Assembly (NCBI RefSeq): GCF_003627955.1
Contig: NZ_RBWS01000007.1
Location: 248,001-312,000, forward strand
Direction of reading: 5' to 3'
DNA length: 64,000 bases
Source: Sphingobacterium puteale
GTDB lineage: Bacteria > Bacteroidota > Bacteroidia > Sphingobacteriales > Sphingobacteriaceae
Shown: piece after piece, positions 1 to 8,235 of the stretch
Position numbering within the stretch: position 1 is the stretch's first letter
Layout: every line of letters begins with the position of its first letter
Made by a program: the position numbers and the translations under genes
Notes under the pieces: generated by a model
What the model was told of the DNA's origin: nothing
Seen by the model: only the letters and a program-made list of their open reading frames with translations
The model's database searches: none

Positions 1-2
1 GT

Positions 3-83
3 ACGGGAGCAGGAACAGATCAAGGATTTACTTCACTGCCTCTACCACGCGAGATATTTATTGGTTTACGATTCGGACTCTAA
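3..83 (+). CDS. SusC/RagA-type TonB-dependent receptor, C-terminal end only
   Basis: The window opens inside a gene. The frame from base 3 reads 26 codons to a TAA at 81-83 and ends PLPREIFIGLRFGL. This alternating aromatic pattern with a terminal Leu/Phe is the usual last beta-strand of a SusC outer membrane barrel. The next gene, 17 bases on, is a SusD, which fits a susC-susD pair importing a glycan or peptide across the outer membrane. The family is inferred from the short tail plus context; the substrate cannot be read. Confidence 0.8.
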   Translation, partial: TGAGTDQGFTSLPLPREIFIGLRFGL

Positions 84-100
84 CTTAAAAATTAATTGAG

Positions 101-1651
101 ATGAAAAAAATAATATACCTATTGCTGGGCTTAGTCTCCATAACGACCTTCTCCTGCAACAAATACCTGGATGTAAAACCCATCGGACAGTTGATTCCTT
201 CAAAAGTTGAAGATCTGGAGAATTTATTGAATAATACAAATACCATTAGCTCATTTTATGCGGACAACAACAGAGGTTGTTTCTATGCTTTTATGGGTGA
301 CAACTTAACAATCAGTGAAAATCAGGCTATATATCTATACAAAAGTACACACCCGAATGTAGATCGTTGGGCTGCATTTAAATTTTATTACCCCTATACG
401 AATCCGATAGATCCCCAATACACTTGGGACTGGGCCATCTATCGTGCTGCGGCCATATTCAATATCGCCGTTGATGAAGTTTCAAATCTTAAGGGAGAAA
501 ATTCAGATCTGGGCAAAATAATTGTTGCACAGGCAAAAGCTGGAAGGGCTTGGTCCTATCTGGTCGGAGGACTGGGGTATGGCCCAATGTACGATCCTGA
601 AGGTAAAAATGATCAAAAGGTACTTCCCTACCGGACAACAGGTTCACCGAACACTCCCAATCCCGATCTCGCCAGCACAAATGAAATTATGGATCTTGCA
701 GAAAAAGATCTGCTTGATGCATTGACCGGCGCTCCAAACACCGTTGGAAACCCAACCCGTGCAAGCAAACCAGCAGTTAATGCCTTGTTAGCACAGCTAT
801 ACATGTTCAAAAGAGATTGGGCCAAAATGTCCAAATATGCAAATGATGCATGGGCGCAAGCCCTTGCGGCCAAAGGTAATACTGATAATCTTATCTATAA
901 TCTAAATAAATTCAGTTATAGACAAGATCCAAATGCATCTCCACCCGCTGGTACCGATGCCGAAGTTGGTCTTGAGCTACTAGGTGAAGATAATTTATTG
1001 AAACAGACTTACAACAGGGAACAACTATTTTATCGCCCTACTCCCTACAGTTATGCTCCCTATCCTTCGGAAGAATTTATCAATTTATTTGATAAAAACG
1101 CAGATCGGAGATACAAGCTATTTATGCTCAAAACGCTGGGCTACTCGGTGGTTGAAGGTGGTGTAAAACATGATGATGGTGTACGCCTTAAGTATTATCG
1201 GGACAACAAAATGATTGCTTCACAGGGAATGACTTATCCCGAGCTGCTATTGATAAAAGCGGAAGCAAATGCAAGGTTAAACCAATTGGGACAAGCGTTG
1301 AGCGATCTCAATATGCTGCGCAAATACCGCTATTCAGGTGCAAATACAGATCTTCAAAATGGCGGAGCTTTCAGTCAAGATCAATTACTCGAAGAAATTC
1401 TGAAAGAACGTAGACGGGAAATGCAGCTTGGCACCTATCAACGGACATTCGACATCAAGAGATTGGCACTAGATAAAGGAAAACCTTGGTCGAAAACGCA
1501 GGTCATCCATACCATAGGTAACAAATCCTACAAAGCGGATGTCATCAGTAAATTTTTCACTTTACAGATCAATAATCCGACCATACTTGCCAATCCAAGC
1601 TGGAATTTACAGCCTAATAGCGACCCGTACCTACCTGCTGGATTAAATTAA
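101..1651 (+). CDS. SusD/RagB family nutrient-binding outer membrane lipoprotein
   Basis: 516 residues, normal length for SusD. The N-terminus has a lipoprotein signal with Cys near residue 19 (TTFSCNKYLDVKP), and the NKYLDVKP segment is the typical mature start of this family. The internal GRAWSYLVGGLGYGPMYDP and the C-terminal ILKERRREMQLG / FDIKR segments match SusD helical and C-terminal signatures. It should sit on the cell surface as a lid on the SusC barrel whose end precedes it. The ligand is unknown; the TlpA-like gene that follows suggests a mixed uptake/redox locus seen often in Sphingobacteriaceae. Confidence 0.93.
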   Translation: MKKIIYLLLGLVSITTFSCNKYLDVKPIGQLIPSKVEDLENLLNNTNTISSFYADNNRGCFYAFMGDNLTISENQAIYLYKSTHPNVDRWAAFKFYYPYTNPIDPQYTWDWAIYRAAAIFNIAVDEVSNLKGENSDLGKIIVAQAKAGRAWSYLVGGLGYGPMYDPEGKNDQKVLPYRTTGSPNTPNPDLASTNEIMDLAEKDLLDALTGAPNTVGNPTRASKPAVNALLAQLYMFKRDWAKMSKYANDAWAQALAAKGNTDNLIYNLNKFSYRQDPNASPPAGTDAEVGLELLGEDNLLKQTYNREQLFYRPTPYSYAPYPSEEFINLFDKNADRRYKLFMLKTLGYSVVEGGVKHDDGVRLKYYRDNKMIASQGMTYPELLLIKAEANARLNQLGQALSDLNMLRKYRYSGANTDLQNGGAFSQDQLLEEILKERRREMQLGTYQRTFDIKRLALDKGKPWSKTQVIHTIGNKSYKADVISKFFTLQINNPTILANPSWNLQPNSDPYLPAGLN

Positions 1652-1698
1652 TAACCTATCAAACGTACATTAAAATTTAAACTTTATTGCAATTTATC

Positions 1699-2844
1699 AT
1701 GAAATCTAAAAATATTATAATAACAGTGCTTGTGGCATTATTTTTCTTCTCATTTAATCCCCTCTTTGCCCAGATCAATCTGAAAATAAAAGGTAAAGTG
1801 ACTGGCGACACAAAAGGATTTGATAAGATATACATTTTCAAGGGTCAGTTTCAAGATTCCACAGCGATCAGTCCAAATGGCGAATATCAAATAAACATTA
1901 CATCTGAAGCTCCGGATGTAATGTATTTCTATCTTCAATATGAGAGTAAGGTAAAAGGCTATATCTCTCCGTTTTCGTTATTTATTGAAAAATCAGGAAC
2001 GTTACAACTTGATTTTGACATTGAGAAAGGCATCTCCTCAGGTCAAATAAATGGACCTACCCGTTCAGTTGCATATTTCGATTATTCCAGCGCCAAAAAG
2101 TCTATTCATGAAAGGATCAACAAGGAAGTCACAAGTAAATTCGGTGAAGAAGCACTTAAAGAAGGGACCACTAATTTTGATAAGGCAATGGATTATTTCG
2201 AGAAACGTGAGACACAATTAAATGACTCACTATTTGCAAAATATTTTAACCCCAATGGAGCAGATGCACCGTTTATGTTATTAGGAAGGGTCAGCAGTTT
2301 ATCTCTCGCTCAATTAGAGCATAATTATTCGAAATTATCCGCACCACTCAAAGAAACCAAAGCAGGGAAGCAGTTATATGAAAAAATAACTAGCAAAAAA
2401 AGATCCAGTATAGGATCTACGGTAGCTAACTTCGTCCTCCCCGATACCACCGGAAACGATTTTTCGTTCAATAAGCTCAAAGGAAAATATGTACTGATTG
2501 ACTTCTGGGCTTCTTGGTGCGGTCCATGTCGAATCTCATTTCCTAGGCTCAGATCGGTTTACCAACAGCTAAAGGGTCAGAACTTCGAAATTATCAATAT
2601 CTCCATTGACGCAAAGCTTGACGACTGGAAGAAAGCGGTCAAAGAAGAAAACAATCCCTGGCCACAACTACACGACAAAACTAATTTATCGAAATCTGCT
2701 TTTTTTGTCAGCGGAATTCCTACTGCATATCTAATTGATCCAGACGGAAAAATTGTGTTTAGTAGTGTAGGATCCGACGAAAATGGCGGCGGACCGATGG
2801 AGGAAAAACTTGAATCCATATTTGATATCAAATTAACCAAATAA
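1699..2844 (+). CDS. TlpA-like thioredoxin-fold disulfide reductase with N-terminal DUF4369-like domain
   Basis: 381 residues from the ATG at 1699; a TTG four codons earlier extends the frame but the ATG gives a clean signal peptide (MKSKNIIITVLVALFFF...LFAQ). Residues about 25-130 resemble the beta-rich DUF4369 domain, the middle is helical, and the C-terminal third is a thioredoxin fold with the redox motif WASWCGPCR and the cis-Pro region SGIPTAYLIDPDGKI. It probably acts in the periplasm, reducing or isomerising disulfides. It lies 47 bases after susD, so probably co-transcribed. The redox role is a family inference; no partner protein is visible. Confidence 0.9.
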   Translation: MKSKNIIITVLVALFFFSFNPLFAQINLKIKGKVTGDTKGFDKIYIFKGQFQDSTAISPNGEYQINITSEAPDVMYFYLQYESKVKGYISPFSLFIEKSGTLQLDFDIEKGISSGQINGPTRSVAYFDYSSAKKSIHERINKEVTSKFGEEALKEGTTNFDKAMDYFEKRETQLNDSLFAKYFNPNGADAPFMLLGRVSSLSLAQLEHNYSKLSAPLKETKAGKQLYEKITSKKRSSIGSTVANFVLPDTTGNDFSFNKLKGKYVLIDFWASWCGPCRISFPRLRSVYQQLKGQNFEIINISIDAKLDDWKKAVKEENNPWPQLHDKTNLSKSAFFVSGIPTAYLIDPDGKIVFSSVGSDENGGGPMEEKLESIFDIKLTK

Positions 2845-2848
2845 TAGA

Positions 2849-2893
2849 AAAATGTCATGCCCCACTGTCCAAAATAACGGGGCATGACATTTT
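2849..2893. terminator. Bidirectional rho-independent terminator
   Basis: A perfect 15-bp stem (2849-2863 pairs with 2879-2893) encloses a 15-base loop, with A-rich left flank and T-rich right flank. Read on plus it ends the susC-susD-tlpA unit. Read on minus it directly follows the small ORF at 2893-3042 and runs into five or more T. Confidence 0.85.
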
Positions 2894-3042
2894 CACCAAA
2901 AGCTGTCCCCGCTATAGCATTTACGACTTTGCCTATCCCTCGCACCAAACCGATAAGCTCGTCTTCGAAACCTAACGGCTAACGCCTGATCAGGATGAAA
3001 AATCCGAATCACTTTCTCACAGCTCTTGCACCACGAATCCAT
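2893..3042 (-). CDS. Candidate small basic Cys-containing protein, 49 aa
   Basis: ATG at 3042 to TGA at 2893-2895, 49 codons, on the strand opposite the flanking genes. The protein begins MDSWCKSCEKVIRIF and continues with an Arg-rich middle (VRFRRRAYRFGARDRQSRK) and a third Cys near the end. The CxxC pair suggests a metal-binding knuckle, but with only three Cys a full zinc ribbon is not certain. A purine-rich AGAGAGA stretch precedes the ATG, and the stop codon abuts a strong terminator, as expected for a short expressed gene. I do not recognise the family. It could also be a decayed gene end. Moderately supported only. Confidence 0.42.
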   Translation of the reverse strand: MDSWCKSCEKVIRIFHPDQALAVRFRRRAYRFGARDRQSRKCYSGDSFW

Positions 3043-3179
3043 TCTCTCTGAACTAACCGGACTATCCTCCCCTTATATAATAATCTTATAAAACAATAAC
3101 AGTAAAAAAGAAGTTATAAAATAGAAGATTGGTTTTCACAATTCATTTAGTACGGTCAGATCTCAAATAAATACCAAGT

Positions 3180-4289
3180 ATGTTCAAAAGACTTTTATTT
3201 TATTTCCTATTCGCTCATCTATTATGCTCTACAATGCAAGCCCAAGAAAAACTCGCGCTAGATCCGAAACTAGAAGTCGCGGCATCTTTTGGACCCTACC
3301 GTCCCATAGGCGTCAGCGCAACTTCAACAAACAGACTATTCGTATCATTTCCTAAGCAGAACAAAGACTATCAATATGCACTCACAGAAATCATTGATGG
3401 TAAGCGCATTCCCTATCCGAACGAAACATGGAACAAACAAGGGGATGAAGATTCCCATTTTGTAAATGTTCAGGATATCTTTGTCGACGCACAGGACAAC
3501 TTATGGGTATTAGACTCTAAACCATCAACCTCCGGGTCTATTTTTGGTCCAGATGGTGCAGCTCCTACCGGACAATTCAAACTCCTTAAAATCGACACAA
3601 AAAATAATCAAATAGCACGCATCTATACATTTGATGATCTTGACAAAGCGAAATCAGGTTTGAACGATGTACGCATTGACCTCGAAAAAAATCTAGCTTA
3701 TCTTTCCGATCCTGGTCAGGCCGCAATAATTGTTCTTGATCTTCAATCAGGAAATAGTAGAAAAGTACTGGAAAAAAGCTCCTTCACATTAGCTGATCCA
3801 CAAGTTGTCATTTCCTATTCCGGCATAGACATGCGCTATAAAGATGGTAAACCCTTCCTCTCTCACGTTAACGGGATAGCGCTAAGTCATGACTTTAATT
3901 ATTTCTATTTTAAACCAATTAATAAAAAGCACTTATACCGCATCGCTACAAAGTACCTTGCGGATGATAAACTATCCCAATCAGCCCTGCAAGGCAAAGT
4001 AGAAGACATGGGAAATGTAGGTGTCACACATGGCTTACTTGCCGATCGGAACGGTAATATTTATCTGACGACCTCAATGGATTACAGTATCAAATACCTG
4101 AGTCCAGATGGACAAATTCATTTATTGATACAGGACCCCAGATTGTTATGGCCGGATTCTTTGGGTATAGATGGTAATGGTTATCTTTACTTTTCATGTG
4201 CACAGCTATCCAGAGATCCGCAATGGAATAATGGCATAGACCGAGTTGAATTACCCTATCAGGTTTATAAAATAAAGTTACCAAAGTGA
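3180..4289 (+). CDS. Major royal jelly protein / yellow-family beta-propeller, secreted
   Basis: 369 residues with a signal peptide ending near residue 21 (CSTMQAQEK). The body follows the MRJP/yellow six-bladed propeller pattern: PYRPIGVSATSTNRLFVSFP, the DIFVDAQDNLWVLDS blade, LNDVRIDLEKNLAYLSDPG, HVNGIALSHDFNYFYFKP and WPDSLGIDGNGYLYFSC. Bacterial members are uncharacterised, sometimes named L-dopachrome tautomerase-related, and no enzyme activity should be assumed. It starts 335 bases after tlpA beyond a terminator, so it probably has its own promoter, and it is followed after 25 bases by a hydrolase that is likely co-transcribed. Confidence 0.85.
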   Translation: MFKRLLFYFLFAHLLCSTMQAQEKLALDPKLEVAASFGPYRPIGVSATSTNRLFVSFPKQNKDYQYALTEIIDGKRIPYPNETWNKQGDEDSHFVNVQDIFVDAQDNLWVLDSKPSTSGSIFGPDGAAPTGQFKLLKIDTKNNQIARIYTFDDLDKAKSGLNDVRIDLEKNLAYLSDPGQAAIIVLDLQSGNSRKVLEKSSFTLADPQVVISYSGIDMRYKDGKPFLSHVNGIALSHDFNYFYFKPINKKHLYRIATKYLADDKLSQSALQGKVEDMGNVGVTHGLLADRNGNIYLTTSMDYSIKYLSPDGQIHLLIQDPRLLWPDSLGIDGNGYLYFSCAQLSRDPQWNNGIDRVELPYQVYKIKLPK

Positions 4290-4314
4290 TGATGTATACT
4301 AAAAAAACACATAA

Positions 4315-5322
4315 ATGAAATCATTGATAAAACAGCTCGCTCTTGTACTGCTCAGTCTCGTCTATTCGTTATCAAATGCGCAGACAGATCGCCCTGTACT
4401 GGATATTATGCTCAATAATTATCAATACCCTTATGAAGTACATTACTTAAATTTAAAGAGTCAGGGTGAAGAAATAAAAATGGCCTATATGGATGTCAGC
4501 TCGCAACAACCTAATGGTCATACCGTGTTGCTACTCCACGGCAAAAATTTCAACGGAGCATACTGGAAAACAACCATTCAGGCGCTAAATTCGGCTGGGT
4601 ATCGCGTTATAATACCTGATCAGATTGGATTTGGTAAATCTTCAAAACCCACAGCTTATCAGTTTACTTTTCAGCAGCTAGCGCAAAACACAAAATTGCT
4701 ATTAGACAAGCTGGGGCTTGACAAGGTCGCCTTACTTGGTCACTCCATGGGCGGAATGCTTGCCACGAGGTTTACATTAATGTATCCCGAAACTGTGGAA
4801 AAACTTGTTTTAGAAAATCCCATTGGGCTGGAAGACTGGAAACTTGTCGCTCCCTACACTTCCATCGACCAAAATTTTCAAACGGAATTAAAAGCTGGAT
4901 ATGAATCTGCAAAAAAGTACCAAAGCGCATTCTATTACGACAACAAATGGAAGCCGGAATATGATGAATGGGTGTACCTACTTACAGGCTGGACAAAAGC
5001 TAAGGATTATTCCATCGTTGCCATGGTAAATGCCAAAACATCAGACATGATCTTTACCCAACCTGTTGTTTATGAATTTCAGCATATAAAAACACCTACT
5101 CTGCTCATCATCGGTACGCGAGATAGAACTGCGATCGGTAAAGCCAACGTAAAGGATCCTAAAGTAGCCGCAAAAATGGGACTGTATAAATATTTAGGAA
5201 AGGAAACACGACAAAAAATCAAAGGATCAAAACTCGTCGAACTCGACAACGTTGGACACCTGCCCCATATTGAAGCTTTCGACCGATTTTTCACACCCCT
5301 TGTTTCATTTCTGAAAAACTGA
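4315..5322 (+). CDS. Secreted alpha/beta hydrolase
   Basis: 335 residues with a signal peptide (MKSLIKQLALVLLSLVYSLSNAQ). The alpha/beta-hydrolase fold is clear: oxyanion region LLLHGKNFNGAYW, nucleophile elbow LLGHSMGGMLA (Ser), acid region TLLIIGTRDRTAIG (Asp) and catalytic His in DNVGHLPHIEAF. Such proteins are esterases, haloalkane dehalogenase-like enzymes or lactonases; the substrate cannot be told. It is 25 bases downstream of the royal-jelly family gene and probably shares its transcript. Confidence 0.88.
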   Translation: MKSLIKQLALVLLSLVYSLSNAQTDRPVLDIMLNNYQYPYEVHYLNLKSQGEEIKMAYMDVSSQQPNGHTVLLLHGKNFNGAYWKTTIQALNSAGYRVIIPDQIGFGKSSKPTAYQFTFQQLAQNTKLLLDKLGLDKVALLGHSMGGMLATRFTLMYPETVEKLVLENPIGLEDWKLVAPYTSIDQNFQTELKAGYESAKKYQSAFYYDNKWKPEYDEWVYLLTGWTKAKDYSIVAMVNAKTSDMIFTQPVVYEFQHIKTPTLLIIGTRDRTAIGKANVKDPKVAAKMGLYKYLGKETRQKIKGSKLVELDNVGHLPHIEAFDRFFTPLVSFLKN

Positions 5323-5634
5323 TACCATTATTTCTTCCGTTTAAGTGCTCCTCAAAAGACCCCTTGTATATTATTGTTGAATAATAACAATTATTCCAGC
5401 CTCACATTACTTTCCATCCACTTATGCTGGGGAATGTCTACGTTCTACGAAGAATAAGCAGTTGTAAAAACTGCGTTTAGCTCAAAAAAAGAAATTACCC
5501 ACCAAACCGATAAGCAAAATCCCTTTTATCGTTCATTTTTCATCGATAGAAAAGAAGCCAAAGCGTCCTGGTTTCGACCATCAATATATTTAGCAAAAAA
5601 AATAAATAAAATTTTACAAAACTAATATTTTTAG

Positions 5635-5642
5635 TATATTTG
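5635..5642 (+). promoter_or_regulatory. Candidate -7 promoter box (TATATTTG)
   Basis: The 345-base gap 5323-5667 has no convincing gene. Near its end TATATTTG matches the Bacteroidota -7 consensus TAnnTTTG exactly, 26 bases before the ATG at 5668. The -33 position has only a T-run (5612-5615), so the match is partial. It would drive the small-protein cluster 5668-6697. Confidence 0.45.
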
Positions 5643-5667
5643 AATATCAATTTTAGACAAGGTCTTT

Positions 5668-5982
5668 ATGGAACAGGCAAAAGAATTTGACAATAAGGAA
5701 TTACATGTTGGCGATATTGTTCGCTTCCACACCCCCTATCCGGATGAGGATCCCCATACAATCTTTATTGTACTTTGGTCATATTACGATCCTGAAGGTA
5801 AATCATCTAGGGCTGAAGTCGTAAAATTTGATCCCGTTCTTAAGCATTATCCTGTGATTCAAAAATGGTTTATTCGAGACTTGGAAAGAGTCCCCGAAGT
5901 TAGCCCTGAACTCCTCCAACAGATTGCGTTATTTATGAAAAGTAAACTTGGAAACTCGATTATAAGCAAGCTGGTAATTTAA
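5668..5982 (+). CDS. Small hypothetical protein, 104 aa
   Basis: Not recognised. The N-terminal half (KELHVGDIVRFHTPYPDEDPHTIFIVLWSYYDPEG) looks like a small beta-barrel of the kind in SH3/KOW-like folds ('VGDIVRF ... IVLW'), followed by RAEVVKFD and a helical tail ending in Lys-rich sequence. No signal peptide or membrane segment, so cytoplasmic. It opens a run of three small genes (5668-6697) read in the same direction behind a good -7 box, with gaps of 50 and 11 bases. Confidence 0.6.
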   Translation: MEQAKEFDNKELHVGDIVRFHTPYPDEDPHTIFIVLWSYYDPEGKSSRAEVVKFDPVLKHYPVIQKWFIRDLERVPEVSPELLQQIALFMKSKLGNSIISKLVI

Positions 5983-6032
5983 ATAAAGTTGATATTCTAA
6001 ATAAAGTCCGACAAAAAAGGTATAAAAACACG

Positions 6033-6353
6033 ATGGAAAATAAATTCAGAGCAAACAGAGAATTCACATCACGATCGATATGGTCCGATTGGCGTGAGCA
6101 ACTTAAAGAAAGTGAAATAAATGGTTTACTTCAACGACTTGAAGTGATGGATCGGGAGGTACTCGTTGATTGGTTACAATGGCATAACCCAAAAGGCAAC
6201 TACACTGACCGTAAATGTATGGATAACGGTGTAAAACCTCTTTGCAAATCAAAGGCTGTAGAATATACCTATAGAGAGATCTTGCGCAATCATACAAAAA
6301 AGCAGTTTAATAGCATTTCCAATGGTCCAATACAACTTATGTTTAACAATTAA
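6033..6353 (+). CDS. Small hypothetical protein, 106 aa, paralogue of the next gene
   Basis: Not recognised. No signal or membrane segment. Its core aligns with the next protein: DWREQL...LLQRLEVMDREVLVDWLQWHNPKGNYTDRKCMDNG, then a helical YTYREILRNH. Tandem duplication followed by divergence is the simplest reading. The shared DWLQW(H/N)...G.YTD..C core is charged and Trp-rich, perhaps a small helical interaction domain. The gap to the next start is 11 bases, so the pair is probably one transcript. Confidence 0.62.
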   Translation: MENKFRANREFTSRSIWSDWREQLKESEINGLLQRLEVMDREVLVDWLQWHNPKGNYTDRKCMDNGVKPLCKSKAVEYTYREILRNHTKKQFNSISNGPIQLMFNN

Positions 6354-6364
6354 TTGCTCAAATT

Positions 6365-6697
6365 ATGGAATCTTTCATCAAACAGATTATCGGTTATCAA
6401 TTACCAAAAATCATCGCAATGGAGTCGCAACGGAAGGATTGGCGCTATCAGCTGCTTGATTTAAAAGATAAAACACTTTTTGATCGGCTCTCACTTATGA
6501 AACGACAAGAGTTGCTCCAATGGCTTCAATGGAATGATTGCAATGGAATTTATACAGACTATGACTGTATCCGAAAAGGCATTCCTTTATTCACTAAGAT
6601 GCAGGCTCTAGCCACAGTCTATCACCACATTATGCGTGACCATGAAAATTGGGATGGTTATATGGGGAAAGAATATATTCGTGGGAGTATCTTTTGA
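6365..6697 (+). CDS. Small hypothetical protein, 110 aa, paralogue of the preceding gene
   Basis: Not recognised. Shares with the preceding protein the ordered pattern DWR-QL, LF-RL-LM-RQELLQWLQWN, NGIYTDYDCIRKGI and a closing helix with YHHIMRDH. The order, spacing and Cys are kept while most other residues differ, so the copy is old enough to be under selection. It ends 12 bases before the stop of the convergent DUF72 gene. Confidence 0.62.
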   Translation: MESFIKQIIGYQLPKIIAMESQRKDWRYQLLDLKDKTLFDRLSLMKRQELLQWLQWNDCNGIYTDYDCIRKGIPLFTKMQALATVYHHIMRDHENWDGYMGKEYIRGSIF

Positions 6698-6709
6698 ACA
6701 ATCCATATA

Positions 6710-7459
6710 TTATAATCTTTTAATATATTCTTCTAATGTTCTGAGATTGGCAATAGCAGCGCCGATGGTATTGTTAAAATAAACATAGACTTCTCTTCCT
6801 TCAGCCAACCATCCTTTGATATAACCACTATATACATATAATACGGCATCTTCATAACTTCCCTTATAATCACCTTTTGGTCCATGAAAACGTATATAAA
6901 TCATATCATTACCGATATATTGTCTGTTTATTCCGCTGCCATCTTTATCGTGTAATACCAAATTCATACCATAAGAATTTAACAGTGCCATTGTCTCCAT
7001 GCGATACCAGGACTGATGACGAAACTCAATGCATACTTGCCAATCCAAACTCCGTTTATCAGTTGCAATACATCTTAAAAGCTTATCTAAATTGGTCAGC
7101 GAGGAAAATTTGGTTGATGGGGGTAATTGTATCAACAAACATCCCTTCTTTTTATCCACAGCACTAATGACATCCAAAAATTTAACAACATCACTATGGT
7201 CAAACATTAAATCCTTTTGATGCGTAATTCCCTTCCAAAGCTTAAAAGTAAAACGAAAGTTATCACTCGTTTCCTGAGACCATCGTCCAATAGTTTCCCT
7301 GCGGGGTATCTTGTAAAACGTGCTGTTTACCTCCAAAGAATTGAACAACAGACTATATACAGCGAGCCTGCTCCTATCCTTGAAATCTTTAGGGTAATAG
7401 CTTTTGTTCCTGTAGGGCAACAGAATTCCGCTTGTGCCTGAAAAATATAGAGCCTTCAT
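6710..7459 (-). CDS. DUF72 (YecE-like) family protein
   Basis: 249 residues from the ATG at 7459; the frame opens further upstream but the family begins at this Met (MKALYFSGTSG). DUF72 features are present: FSGTSG...YYPKDF, the SLEVNSTFYKIPRRETIGRW segment, FTFKLWKGITH, LLIQLPPSTKF, CIEFRHQSW and YIRFHGPKGDYKGSYED, VYVYFNNT. The fold is a TIM barrel related to AP endonuclease-type barrels; the reaction is unknown. It stands alone, convergent with the small-protein cluster. Confidence 0.88.
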   Translation of the reverse strand: MKALYFSGTSGILLPYRNKSYYPKDFKDRSRLAVYSLLFNSLEVNSTFYKIPRRETIGRWSQETSDNFRFTFKLWKGITHQKDLMFDHSDVVKFLDVISAVDKKKGCLLIQLPPSTKFSSLTNLDKLLRCIATDKRSLDWQVCIEFRHQSWYRMETMALLNSYGMNLVLHDKDGSGINRQYIGNDMIYIRFHGPKGDYKGSYEDAVLYVYSGYIKGWLAEGREVYVYFNNTIGAAIANLRTLEEYIKRL

Positions 7460-7660
7460 AACGTTATAACAATTGAAACTAGGGCAATAGTTCAACCTCC
7501 AAATAATATTTTAACATGGTGAGAAATATAAAAATGTTACACTGCAGATTTCTTTAGAAACAAGTCTCATCACACTAACGTTTTGGCCATTAGAAAAACG
7601 CTGTCCAAATTTATATTAAATGATTTAGTTTAGCTATATTAGAGATTCCAAGTCTACACT

Positions 7661-8191
7661 ATGGGAATCAATTATTCGCTAAATATCCAAACATTGGAAG
7701 GATACTATGATCAATGGAGTCCCAAAGTATACCAATATGCGTTCAATAAAACCAGATCCTCTTATTTAGCCGAAGAGACTGTACAGCGTGTTTTTATTAA
7801 GCTTTGGAAAAACTTAAATGAAAAAAATATTGACGCTACTGTAGAATCCCAGATCTTTTGTATTGCAAGAACAACAATTTTGGATCTGATCAAAGAAGAA
7901 TATAACAGAAAGAAACTTCTTCAGGCAGAAAATGAGCTCATTCAGCGCTATTCCCCACAAGATGATTACTATGCCAAACAGCTTGAAACCACATTACAAC
8001 ATATAATTAATCAATTGCCCGAAAAGCGAAAACAGATCTTTATGTTGAGCCGCTATTCCAATCTATCCCATAAGCAAATCGCAGATAAACTCTCCATTTC
8101 ATCCAAGACGGTAGAAAACCAAATTGCTCTTGCGCTAAAAGCGATCAGAAAAGCATTATTGCTCTCCATACTGATGCTAAATCTTTTTTAA
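7661..8191 (+). CDS. ECF RNA polymerase sigma factor (FecI type)
   Basis: 176 residues with sigma region 2 (YYDQWSPKVYQYAFNKTRSSYLAEETVQRVFIKLWKN, roughly 14-50) and region 4 (LPEKRKQIFMLSRYSNLSHKQIADKLSISSKTVENQIALALKAIR, roughly 120-165). This is the Bacteroidota ECF group partnered with FecR-type anti-sigma factors, and such a gene follows after 44 bases. It should direct RNA polymerase to its own operon and the susC/susD genes behind it once released by FecR. Confidence 0.94.
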   Translation: MGINYSLNIQTLEGYYDQWSPKVYQYAFNKTRSSYLAEETVQRVFIKLWKNLNEKNIDATVESQIFCIARTTILDLIKEEYNRKKLLQAENELIQRYSPQDDYYAKQLETTLQHIINQLPEKRKQIFMLSRYSNLSHKQIADKLSISSKTVENQIALALKAIRKALLLSILMLNLF

Positions 8192-8235
8192 TTTTCTTTT
8201 GGGGGATACCCTATTTTCAATCGTAATCAATATGT

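Noticed and set aside
2577..2948. 123-codon frame antisense to the end of tlpA.
   Set aside because: Runs through the thioredoxin domain and the terminator hairpin; looks like a shadow frame.
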